Positions 1 through 6,097 of a DNA stretch of 8,954 nt are shown one piece after another (position 1 is the first letter of the stretch; each line of letters begins with the position of its first letter). The notes beneath the pieces were generated by a model. That model saw nothing but the letters and a program-made list of their open reading frames with translations, was not told where the DNA came from and ran no database searches. A program made the translations under genes and the position numbers. This DNA comes from Gammaproteobacteria bacterium (GTDB lineage: Bacteria; Pseudomonadota; Gammaproteobacteria; PS1; Pseudothioglobaceae), in assembly GCA_028599035.1 (NCBI GenBank), contig JAQRMT010000059.1, positions 1 through 8,954 on the forward strand, written 5' to 3'.

Positions 1-47
1 CGCTAACCCTCCTAGAGGATTGCTGTGTAGCGCTAACCCTGCTAGGA
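1..47. repeat. Direct repeat, 30-bp period, cut by left edge
   Basis: The decamer CGCTAACCCT occurs at 1-10 and again at 31-40, each followed by a related CTAG-containing tail (CCTAGA against GCTAGGA). The unit is more GC-rich than the rest of the window and contains small inverted repeats (CCTC/GAGG at 8-18, and the palindrome TAGCGCTA at 28-35). The first copy starts at base 1, so the array may continue leftwards. A period of 30 is a multiple of three, and frame 2 of the + strand is open from the edge to a TGA at 95-97 (repeating ANPPR/ANPAR). It could therefore be the tail of an upstream repeat-containing gene, but nothing else supports coding. Two copies are seen; the nature of the repeat is unknown. 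Confidence 0.55.
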
Positions 48-86
48 CAAGGTTTAAGAAAATCACCAATCTGGCATTCTGTTCAA

Positions 87-103
87 TACCCCCTTGAGGG
101 GTA
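87..103. promoter_or_regulatory. GC-rich hairpin upstream of glnK1
   Basis: TACCCC (87-92) and GGGGTA (98-103) form a perfect 6-bp inverted repeat around CTTGA in an otherwise AT-rich spacer. The right half lies in TGAGGGGTAA (95-104), which recurs exactly at 162-171, close to the -10 box of glnK1. No T-tract follows it on the + strand, so it does not look like a terminator. The repeated decamer on the promoter side could be an operator, but no known regulator site is recognised. The rest of 48-178 shows nothing else I can support. Confidence 0.35.
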
Positions 104-178
104 AAAATTGAATTTTGCTAATCATCCCTATTTATGCAAAAGTCTCAAAGTTTGTTAAAAATGAGGGGTAATTTTTTG

Positions 179-184
179 TATAAT
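179..184 (+). promoter_or_regulatory. -10 box for the glnK1-amtB1 operon
   Basis: TATAAT at 179-184 is a perfect sigma70 -10 hexamer, with transcription expected to start near 191, giving a leader of about 22 nt. No good -35 lies at the usual distance: TTGTTA (152-157) is 21 bp away and TTAAAA (155-160) is 18 bp away. The promoter may therefore need an activator. The decamer TGAGGGGTAA (162-171) lies between the -35 region and the -10. Confidence 0.55.
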
Positions 185-212
185 AAACGGCTTATTTACA
201 TAGGAGAAAAGT

Positions 213-551
213 ATGAAATTTGTAACCGCAATTCTTAGACCGCATCAACTAGACGATGTAAGAGAGTCCTTATCAGAGGCTGGCGTGTCTGGCATCACTG
301 TTACTGAAGTTAAAGGCTTTGGTCGTCAAAAAGGCCACACAGAAATGTATCGTGGTGCAGAATATAAAATTGACTTTTTGCCTAAAATTAAATTAGAAAT
401 TGCGATTTCAGCATCAAAACTAGACAGTGTTATTGAGGCAATCAGTAATACTGCTAACACCGGTAAAGTAGGTGATGGCAAGATTTTTGTTAGTAGCCTA
501 GAAAAAGTGATCCGTATTCGCACTGGCGAAACTGACCAAGACGCACTGTAA
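213..551 (+). CDS. glnK: PII nitrogen regulatory protein, GlnK type (copy 1)
   Basis: A 112-residue PII signal-transduction protein. PII trimers sense 2-oxoglutarate and ATP/ADP, are uridylylated under nitrogen limitation in many proteobacteria, and plug the ammonium channel AmtB when nitrogen is plentiful. The T-loop is intact (KGFGRQKGHTEMYRGAEY, residues 34-51), with the uridylylation tyrosine at Tyr51 and Gln39 and Lys58 present. The C-terminal half has the GDGKIFV nucleotide-binding segment and the RIRTGE ending of the family, and the length is normal. A strong ribosome site AGGAGA (202-207) precedes the ATG. The stop lies 13 bp before amtB1, the classic glnK-amtB arrangement, so GlnK rather than GlnB is preferred. 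By hand count about three quarters of residues match the second copy at 6098. Confidence 0.96.
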   Translation: MKFVTAILRPHQLDDVRESLSEAGVSGITVTEVKGFGRQKGHTEMYRGAEYKIDFLPKIKLEIAISASKLDSVIEAISNTANTGKVGDGKIFVSSLEKVIRIRTGETDQDAL

Positions 552-564
552 GGAGAGGGAAAAA

Positions 565-1839
565 ATGAGGAGATACTTAATTTTATTGGCATTAATGCCA
601 ATGAGCGTGTTTGCAGAGGGCTTAGACGGGGCAAATACCTCGTGGATTTTGACTTCAACAGCCCTAGTTTTATTTATGACTTTGCCAGGTTTGGCATTGT
701 TTTATGGTGGCTTGGTTCGTAGTAAAAATATTCTATCGGTATTAATGCAATGTTTTGCTATTGCAGGTATTGCTTCAATTCTTTGGTTAGTTGTTGGGTA
801 TTCAATCGCTTTTGCTGAGGGTAATTCTTATTTTGGTGGTTTGTCCAAGTTTATGTTATCAGGCGTGCTTGAAGGTTCGTTAAGTGGCAATATTCCTGAG
901 AGTTTGTTTGCGTTGTTTCAAATGACATTTGCCATTATTACCCCTGCATTAATCGTGGGCGGTTTTGCGGAGCGAATGAAGTTTTCTGCCGTATTGTTAT
1001 TTAGTGCATTTTGGTTAATTGTGGTCTATGCGCCAATCACGCATTGGGTGTGGGGTGGCGGCTGGCTACAAGAAATGGGTTTATTAGATTTTGCAGGTGG
1101 CACAGTGGTACATATTACCGCAGGTGTTGGTGCTTTGGTGGCAGCAATTGTTGTAGGTCCGCGTAAAGGATTTGGACATAAACCAATGCCACCACACAAT
1201 ATGACAATGGTTGTGACTGGTGCAGGCATGCTTTGGGTTGGTTGGTTTGGCTTTAATGGTGGCTCGGCTTTAGCAGCGAATGGCGATGCAGCAATGGCAA
1301 TGTTGGTAACCCATATTTCGGCTGCAACTGCAGCGGTAACTTGGATGTTTTATGAGTGGATTAAATTTGGCAAACCAACTGCATTAGGTACAGTAACAGG
1401 CATGGTTGCGGGATTAGGTACGATTACACCAGCTTCGGGTTTTGTTGGTCCTGCGGGGGCACTGGTCATTGGTTTTGTTGCGGGCATTGTTTGTTTTAAC
1501 GCTGTGATTATTATTAAACAAAAATTAAAAATTGATGATTCTTTAGATGTTTTCCCTGTGCATGGTGTAGGTGGTGTTTTGGGGACATTGCTGGCTGGTG
1601 TATTTGCTTCAAGTGAGCTGGGTCTATTTAGTGGTCAGGGCTTGGCTGAGGGTATGACTATTGCCTCACAAGTGGGCGTGCAATTTATCGGCGTGGTGGC
1701 AACCTTTGCTTATACGGCAGTTGCAACTTATATTATCCTTAAAGGTGTCGATATGATTATTGGATTAAGGGTTAGTGCAGAAGAGGAGCAGCAAGGATTA
1801 GATATTAGTTCGCATGAGGAAATAGGTTATAATTTATAA
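565..1839 (+). CDS. amtB: Ammonium transporter AmtB (copy 1, with signal peptide)
   Basis: A 424-residue inner-membrane ammonium channel. The N-terminus (MRRYLILLALMPMSVFA, likely cleaved after residue 17) is a signal peptide, as in E. coli AmtB. Multiple hydrophobic segments follow with the family motifs: ALFYGGLVRSKN (44-55), the LLDFAGGTVVH segment (173-183) with Asp175 and the first pore histidine His183, WFGFNGGSALA (227-237), and DVFPVHGVGG (328-337) with the second pore histidine His333. The twin-His pore is therefore intact. The cytoplasmic tail GLRVSAEEEQQGLD matches the region that contacts GlnK in the family. AGGAGA at 551-556, overlapping the glnK1 stop codon, is its ribosome site. 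It is most likely co-transcribed with glnK1 and is followed by a terminator. Confidence 0.96.
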   Translation: MRRYLILLALMPMSVFAEGLDGANTSWILTSTALVLFMTLPGLALFYGGLVRSKNILSVLMQCFAIAGIASILWLVVGYSIAFAEGNSYFGGLSKFMLSGVLEGSLSGNIPESLFALFQMTFAIITPALIVGGFAERMKFSAVLLFSAFWLIVVYAPITHWVWGGGWLQEMGLLDFAGGTVVHITAGVGALVAAIVVGPRKGFGHKPMPPHNMTMVVTGAGMLWVGWFGFNGGSALAANGDAAMAMLVTHISAATAAVTWMFYEWIKFGKPTALGTVTGMVAGLGTITPASGFVGPAGALVIGFVAGIVCFNAVIIIKQKLKIDDSLDVFPVHGVGGVLGTLLAGVFASSELGLFSGQGLAEGMTIASQVGVQFIGVVATFAYTAVATYIILKGVDMIIGLRVSAEEEQQGLDISSHEEIGYNL

Positions 1840-1857
1840 AGTGTGGCATAAAATTGG

Positions 1858-1892
1858 AAAACCCATTGAAATTTTATTTTAGTGGGTTTTTT
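1858..1892 (+). terminator. Intrinsic terminator of the glnK1-amtB1 operon
   Basis: AAAACCCATTGAAA (1858-1871) pairs with TTTTAGTGGGTTTT (1877-1890), about 14 bp with two G-T wobbles, around the loop TTTTA. The T-tract runs through 1887-1892. It lies 18 bp after the amtB1 stop and separates this operon from dapA. Its T-tract also occupies the place where the dapA -35 element would be. Confidence 0.85.
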
Positions 1893-1908
1893 ATATTCAA
1901 AAAAACTA

Positions 1909-1914
1909 TATAAT
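1909..1914 (+). promoter_or_regulatory. -10 box for dapA, suggesting a leaderless mRNA
   Basis: TATAAT at 1909-1914 would place the transcription start at about 1921, the A of the dapA ATG. No Shine-Dalgarno sequence exists before that ATG: the preceding 20 bases are A and T apart from one C. The -35 region falls in the T-run of the upstream terminator and is poor. An overlapping TATAAT (1917-1922) includes the start codon itself and would start transcription inside the gene. Confidence 0.5.
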
Positions 1915-1920
1915 AATATA

Positions 1921-2811
1921 ATGCGTATTCAACACCCATTAACTGGCGCTATGGTCGCCCTTATTACTCCGATGCTTGAAGATGGTTCGGTGGATTTTAA
2001 CGCCTTGGCATCTTTGGTTGAATTTCATATTGAGAACAACACTCACGCTATTATTTCCATGGGAACAACAGGCGAGAGTGCGACGCTTAATCAAAGTGAA
2101 CATATTAAGGTAATGCAAAAAACCATCGAGTTCGCCAAGGGACGCATTCCGATTATTGCAGGTACAGGCGCTAATTCTACTTCTGAGGCGATTGAACTCA
2201 CGCAAGCCGCTAAAGATATGGGTGCTGACGCTGTACTTCTGGTAACGCCGTATTACAACAAACCAACACAGGAAGGGCTTTATCAGCATTACAAGGCCAT
2301 TGCTGAAGCGGTGGATATTGATCAAATTTTGTACAATGTACCGGGTAGGACAGCGGTAGATTTATCAGTAGAAACAGCGGTACGCTTATCAACGATTAAA
2401 AATATTATTGGCATTAAAGATGCTACAGGCGACTTAGCTGTTGCCCAAGCATTGATTGACCAATGTCCAGAAGATTTTTTGTTGTATAGTGGTGATGATG
2501 CAACAGCGGTTGAATTTATTGTAATGGGCGGTCATGGTGGTATTTCAGTTACCTGCAATGTCGCTCCAGCAGAAGTATCTAGTGCCTATCAAGCGGCTTT
2601 TAACGAAGACAGGGAAACCGCTGGAAGTATTGATGCAAACTTATATAATCTGCACCAACATTTGTTTATTGAATCTAATCCAATCCCAGTAAAATGGGCG
2701 TTACACAAAATGGGAAAATGCGACAGCGGTATTCGCTTGCCATTAACGAAGTTATCACCACAGGCTCAGGGCATATTAGAGCAAGATTTATCCAATTTAG
2801 GAGTTATATGA
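1921..2811 (+). CDS. dapA: 4-hydroxy-tetrahydrodipicolinate synthase DapA
   Basis: A 296-residue cytoplasmic TIM-barrel enzyme that condenses pyruvate with aspartate semialdehyde, the first committed step to diaminopimelate and lysine. Family landmarks are in order: AMVALITPM near the start, SMGTTGESATL (46-56) with the Thr-Thr pair 49/50, TPYYNKPTQEG (109-119), LYNVPGRT (137-144) with the catalytic Tyr138 and Arg143, and GIKDATGD (164-171) with the Schiff-base Lys166. The ATG at 1921 fits the usual N-terminus. The frame is open further upstream from a GTG at 1882, but that lies inside the amtB1 terminator and is rejected. The TGA stop overlaps the bamC start, so the two should be translationally coupled, as dapA and bamC often are in gammaproteobacteria. 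Confidence 0.95.
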   Translation: MRIQHPLTGAMVALITPMLEDGSVDFNALASLVEFHIENNTHAIISMGTTGESATLNQSEHIKVMQKTIEFAKGRIPIIAGTGANSTSEAIELTQAAKDMGADAVLLVTPYYNKPTQEGLYQHYKAIAEAVDIDQILYNVPGRTAVDLSVETAVRLSTIKNIIGIKDATGDLAVAQALIDQCPEDFLLYSGDDATAVEFIVMGGHGGISVTCNVAPAEVSSAYQAAFNEDRETAGSIDANLYNLHQHLFIESNPIPVKWALHKMGKCDSGIRLPLTKLSPQAQGILEQDLSNLGVI

Positions 2812-3947
2812 TGAGAAGAATAACAATTGTACTACTTGCCTTCTCTTTGGCGGGTTGTTTTTCATTCGGCAATAAAGACAAGCAGACTACAAAGCAAGAT
2901 CTTGGTAAAAAAGACATTCAATACTATTCAAATAAGACGGTGACTTCTTTAAAAATACCACCAGATTTAACCAAGCCAAACTCTCAAAATGCGTTTAAAT
3001 TAAGTGAGTATGTTTCAAATATTGAAGAAGATACCATCAGTTTTTCTAAAAATGAACTCGTTAATAAAAAAGCGACAAGTATCTTAAATGGATTTACAAA
3101 TGTTGCAATTAAAAAATCAGGTCAAATTCGCTGGCTGGTGGTTGATAAAAAAGTAGATTCAGTTTGGGGTTTAGCCAGAAGTTTCTTTAAGTCACACGGT
3201 TTTGCCATTAAGAAATCTGACAAGAAAATTGGCGTTATGGAGACAGACTTCTTAGAAAATCGCCCTGAAATTCCTGACCAATCAGTTGGCTTAATTCGTT
3301 CAATGTTAAAAAAAGCAGTTTCTGCAAGATATGCATTGCCAATTATTGACAAATATAGGATAAGAGTTGAACCCATTGATGATGGCAATAAAACCGAAGT
3401 TCACTTCACTTTAAATTCTATGGAAGAAGTGATTACCAAGGCAGGTGGCGAAGATGAAAATACCGTTTGGCAGGTTCGACCTAAGGACGATTCGTTAGAA
3501 ACTGAAATGCTGTATCGATTTATGGTTTATCTTGGTAGTGATCACGCTGTTGCTAGAGAACAAATTACTGCCACTATACAGCAGAAGAAATCTAGCGTAG
3601 AAATAGTAAAAGGCATTGGCGGTTATGCAAAACTTAAATTTTCTTTAGGGCAATACGATACTTGGGAAAATATTGGCTGGGCGCTTGACCAGCTAGGTAT
3701 TGATACTGAAGATAAAGATGTGAAAGAAGGTAGTTTTTATATCAATATTGCTCAAGATAAAGATAAAGGCGTTCTTTCACGCATCTTTGGCGATAATGCA
3801 ATTAGAAAATCATACCAAGTCATTGTCAAGCAAATTAGTAGCAATGCAACCGAGGTAACTTTTAATGATTTGTCTGAGAAAAACAGTCAAGAAACCATTG
3901 ATTTTAGTTACAAACTCTTGGGCGATATTGCTGAACAATTCAAGTAA
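2811..3947 (+). CDS. bamC: Outer membrane assembly lipoprotein BamC (NlpB/DapX family)
   Basis: A 378-residue lipoprotein accessory of the BAM complex, which folds beta-barrel proteins into the outer membrane. The start is a signal peptide ending in the lipobox LAGC, with lipid-modified Cys16. A polar, probably unstructured N-terminal stretch containing LKIPPDLTKP (47-56) follows, a segment typical of BamC. Then come two alpha/beta domains, roughly 103-207 (RWLVVDKKVDSVWGLARSFF) and 270-378 (GYAKLKFSLGQYDTWENIGW). It is somewhat longer than the E. coli protein (about 344 residues). Two adjacent ATGs exist at 2808 and 2811; AGGAG at 2799-2803 is 4 nt from the first and 7 nt from the second, so 2811 is preferred. 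An open frame from 2694 lies inside dapA and lacks a lipoprotein signal at its start. The assignment rests on motifs and on the position after dapA. Confidence 0.88.
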   Translation: MRRITIVLLAFSLAGCFSFGNKDKQTTKQDLGKKDIQYYSNKTVTSLKIPPDLTKPNSQNAFKLSEYVSNIEEDTISFSKNELVNKKATSILNGFTNVAIKKSGQIRWLVVDKKVDSVWGLARSFFKSHGFAIKKSDKKIGVMETDFLENRPEIPDQSVGLIRSMLKKAVSARYALPIIDKYRIRVEPIDDGNKTEVHFTLNSMEEVITKAGGEDENTVWQVRPKDDSLETEMLYRFMVYLGSDHAVAREQITATIQQKKSSVEIVKGIGGYAKLKFSLGQYDTWENIGWALDQLGIDTEDKDVKEGSFYINIAQDKDKGVLSRIFGDNAIRKSYQVIVKQISSNATEVTFNDLSEKNSQETIDFSYKLLGDIAEQFK

Positions 3948-3953
3948 GAATAA

Positions 3954-5840
3954 ATGGCGTTATCACAAGCCATTATTGACAAAATAATTCTAGTAGACGA
4001 ATTATCCGACCAGCAGTTGGCAGATTTTTGTGAATTAGCCAACACTTCATATCGTGCCGGCAGCCCTATCATTAGCGATCAAGATTATGATTTTGTTTAT
4101 CTTGCTACACTTAAAAAACGCACGCCAAATCACCCGTTATTAAAAACTGTTGAGCCAGAAGGAGTAGGTTTTTCTAGCGATAAAGTCTTACTGCCTGAAA
4201 TTATGCTTTCTACCGATAAAGCCTATTCTCAAGAGGAGATAGGTAAGTGGTTAGAGCGTATTAAAAAATCTAGCCTTGAGATTGATTTGGATATGCACAG
4301 TATTGAAATTAAAGCCACACCCAAGTTAGATGGTTTCGCAGGCTATGATGACGGTAAACACCTTTACACTCGAGGCGACGGTAAAAAAGGCAGTGATATT
4401 ACTCGTGTATTTGAGCGTGGATTGCAGGTTTATAACGATGCTAAACGCGGACAAGGTGCAGGTGAAATTGTGGTTAAGAAAAGTTATTTTGAAGCCCATT
4501 TGACTAAAGATTTTGAATATCCACGCAATTTTCAAGCCAGCTTGATTAAGGAAAAAGAACTGGATATTATGGCAAAAAAAGCCATTGTTGATAAAGCCGC
4601 TTTATTTGCGCCTTTTAATCAATTGCCTAATTGGATTGGCAGTATGGATGAATTAGAATCGCAGTTTGAGTATATTGTGCAAGAAATGCTCGATAGTGTG
4701 GATTTTGATGTGGATGGCGTTGTGTTTGAAGTGACAAATGATATTTTAAAAATCCAAATGGGGGCAAATAGAAAGTTCCATCGTTGGCAGATTGCCTTTA
4801 AAGAAAATAAGGACAAGGCGCAAGTCAAGGTGTTATCTGTTACCCCACAAGTAGGACGCACTGGGAAGATTACCCCTGTAGCAGAATTAGAGCCTACTCT
4901 ACTGAGTGGTGCGACTATTATGCGTGCCACGGGGCATCATTATGGACTGGTTAAGGAGCAAGGACTGGGTGTCGGCAGTGTGATTGAGCTTACTCGTTCT
5001 GGGTTGGTGATTCCTAAAATCAATCGAGTTTTAAAATCAGCAGAAGTCGATATTCCTAAAAACTGCCCAAGTTGTGGTGAAAAATTACAATGGGATGCTG
5101 ATTTCTTAATGTGCGTAAATCACGATTTGTGTCCAGCACAAGTGATTGGAAAAATAGCATATTTTTTTAAAGTGCTGGCCAATAATGATGGTTTTGGTGT
5201 TGCTACTATTGAAAAATTATACGAAAATAACATTCGCAAAGTTTCACAAATTTACACACTCAATGCACATGATTTTACTAAGATGGGGTTTGGTGAAAAA
5301 ACCAGCGAGAATTTGGTCGCTGAATGTCGCAGATCGGCTGCAGAACAAATCGAAGACTGGCGTTTTTTAGCGGCTTTTGGTGTGTCTAGATTGGGCACAG
5401 GGAACTGTGAAAATTTGCTCAAATCTTGCCTATTGCATGATGTTTTTACTCTAGATTTAGAAAAAATAGCCAGTATTGAAGGCTTTGCTGAACTAACTGC
5501 ACAGGCTATTATTGTGGGACTTCAAAGTATCAAAGATGAATTTGAACTACTCAATCAATACAACTTTAATTTAGAGCCAACGCTCTTGCAAGAAAAATTA
5601 GCAGGATCCAGCCATCATTTTAGTGGCAAAAAAATCATCTTTACTGGCAAAATGCAATCATCCAGGGACGAGATGAAAAAATATGCCAAATCAATTGGTG
5701 TACAGGTTCAATCTAGCGTAAATACCAAGACAAATTATCTGGTTATTGGTGAAAAAGTTGGGCAAAAAAAAATTGAAAGTGCTAAAAAGTTTGGCATTGA
5801 AATACTGAGCGAGATGGAGTATTTAGCCATGATTAAATAA
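3954..5840 (+). CDS. Divergent NAD+-dependent DNA ligase-like protein (LigA family)
   Basis: A 628-residue protein with the whole LigA domain order but altered active-site motifs. Present: domain Ia ending SDQDYD (41-46), the nucleotidyltransferase motif KLDG with the predicted AMP-accepting Lys124, TRGDG (139-143), Glu171, VDGVV (253-257), RWQIAFK (277-283), an OB fold with QVGRTGKITPVAELEP (299-314), a four-cysteine zinc site (Cys371, 374, 387, 393), helix-hairpin-helix repeats (about 410-525) and a C-terminal BRCT domain (about 554-628). Altered by hand alignment: the YH of domain Ia reads SY, the Glu two residues before the catalytic Lys is Thr122, NPRNAAAGS reads YPRNFQAS, and the motif IV lysine (DGVVIK) is Glu259. 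LigA is usually about 670 residues. It may be a second, specialised or weakened ligase. It starts 6 bp after bamC with only a weak ribosome site (TAAGAA), so it is probably in the dapA-bamC transcript. Confidence 0.85.
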   Translation: MALSQAIIDKIILVDELSDQQLADFCELANTSYRAGSPIISDQDYDFVYLATLKKRTPNHPLLKTVEPEGVGFSSDKVLLPEIMLSTDKAYSQEEIGKWLERIKKSSLEIDLDMHSIEIKATPKLDGFAGYDDGKHLYTRGDGKKGSDITRVFERGLQVYNDAKRGQGAGEIVVKKSYFEAHLTKDFEYPRNFQASLIKEKELDIMAKKAIVDKAALFAPFNQLPNWIGSMDELESQFEYIVQEMLDSVDFDVDGVVFEVTNDILKIQMGANRKFHRWQIAFKENKDKAQVKVLSVTPQVGRTGKITPVAELEPTLLSGATIMRATGHHYGLVKEQGLGVGSVIELTRSGLVIPKINRVLKSAEVDIPKNCPSCGEKLQWDADFLMCVNHDLCPAQVIGKIAYFFKVLANNDGFGVATIEKLYENNIRKVSQIYTLNAHDFTKMGFGEKTSENLVAECRRSAAEQIEDWRFLAAFGVSRLGTGNCENLLKSCLLHDVFTLDLEKIASIEGFAELTAQAIIVGLQSIKDEFELLNQYNFNLEPTLLQEKLAGSSHHFSGKKIIFTGKMQSSRDEMKKYAKSIGVQVQSSVNTKTNYLVIGEKVGQKKIESAKKFGIEILSEMEYLAMIK

Positions 5841-5858
5841 AAACAATGAAGAAAAACC

Positions 5859-5886
5859 TTGCATATTGAATTTTTTTAGATATAAT
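5859..5886 (+). promoter_or_regulatory. Sigma70 promoter of the glnK2-amtB2-torF operon
   Basis: TTGCAT (5859-5864) and a perfect TATAAT (5881-5886) are separated by 16 bp, the best-formed promoter in the window. Transcription should start near 5893, just before the first leader hairpin and about 205 nt upstream of glnK2. No terminator is seen between the ligase-like gene (stop at 5840) and this promoter, so read-through from upstream is possible. Confidence 0.75.
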
Positions 5887-5895
5887 TTACCCTAG

Positions 5896-5937
5896 TTAGT
5901 TTCCAAAGACGGAATTTAACACAGAACATTGGCGTTT
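5896..5937 (+). promoter_or_regulatory. Candidate ANTAR two-hairpin antitermination target
   Basis: Hairpin 1: TTCC (5901-5904) pairs with GGAA (5911-5914) around the six-base loop AAAGAC. Beyond one T-T mismatch the stem extends with TTAG (5896-5899) against TTAA (5916-5919). Hairpin 2, after a short linker: GAAC (5924-5927) pairs with GTTT (5934-5937, one G-T pair) around the six-base loop ATTGGC. Both loops have A at position 1 and G at position 4, the known signature of RNA bound by ANTAR proteins. Hairpin 2 shares bases 5933-5937 with the first terminator's 5' arm, so both cannot form at once. The structures are hand-folded and the second stem is short. A NasT-like ANTAR protein is encoded at 8476. 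Confidence 0.6.
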
Positions 5938-5981
5938 ATTTAGACTTTTTGATTATAAAGGTTTAAGTAAGCGTTTTTTTT
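5933..5981 (+). terminator. Leader terminator 1 of operon B
   Basis: The arm CGTTTATTTAGAC (5933-5945) pairs along its full length with GTTTAAGTAAGCG (5961-5973): 13 bp, three of them G-T wobbles, with a 15-nt loop. Eight Ts follow directly (5974-5981). The stem is AT-rich, so the terminator is probably of moderate strength, which suits a regulated attenuator. Its first bases are shared with the second hexaloop hairpin. Confidence 0.65.
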
Positions 5982-6020
5982 CGTCAGTTTCAAGAGGGAG
6001 CTGTAATAAAAAGGTATAGA

Positions 6021-6073
6021 AGCCAGCCGTTGTGTTTGTAAATTTTTACAAGCGCAACCGCTGGCTTTTTTTT
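6021..6073 (+). terminator. Leader terminator 2, just upstream of glnK2
   Basis: Bases 6021-6042 pair with 6045-6066 over 22 positions with one mismatch (C6028 against C6059) and two wobbles; the outer pairs are AGCCAGC with GCTGGCT. A run of eight Ts (6066-6073) follows, then G and five more Ts. It is the strongest-looking intrinsic terminator in the window, yet it ends 24 nt before the glnK2 ATG with no room for another promoter. Either it must be bypassed for the operon to be expressed, or it ends a short leader RNA most of the time. Confidence 0.85.
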
Positions 6074-6097
6074 GTTTTTAAATAACAGGAGAGTTAC

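Larger units (their letters stand above)
5894..6097 (+). promoter_or_regulatory. Structured 5' leader of operon B, candidate attenuator
   Basis: This stretch of about 200 nt between the promoter and glnK2 holds no gene but folds by hand into a series of hairpins: a paired hexaloop element (5896-5937), a terminator with eight Ts (5933-5981), a 7-bp stem-loop (CAGTTTC 5985-5991 with GGAGCTG 5997-6003) and a second, long terminator (6021-6073). The glnK2 ribosome site AGGAGAG (6087-6093) lies right after the second T-tract. A transcript from 5893 must pass two intrinsic terminators before the first gene, so control by antitermination is the simplest reading. I recognised no tRNA, 6S RNA, RNase P, SRP RNA or known riboswitch in it. 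Confidence 0.7.

Noticed and set aside
1..47. CRISPR array
   Set aside because: Only two short copies with a 30-bp period, no spacer of normal length between full repeats, and no cas genes in view.
72..86. TGGCAT followed by TTCA, resembling a sigma54 promoter before glnK1
   Set aside because: The -12 GC is missing at the required spacing (CA is found instead), and a perfect TATAAT lies nearer the gene.
87..110. Intrinsic terminator before glnK1
   Set aside because: The hairpin is followed by AAAAATTG on the + strand, not by a T-run.
1882..1920. N-terminal extension of DapA from a GTG
   Set aside because: It starts inside the terminator hairpin of the previous operon, and the family N-terminus fits the ATG at 1921.
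2694..2807. Upstream extension of BamC
   Set aside because: It lies inside dapA in another frame; the lipoprotein signal and ribosome site fit a start at 2808/2811.
5893..6073. 6S RNA or another known stable RNA in the leader
   Set aside because: The length is similar to 6S, but the 5' and 3' ends do not pair, no conserved 6S, tmRNA, RNase P or SRP segments are seen, and it directly precedes glnK2.
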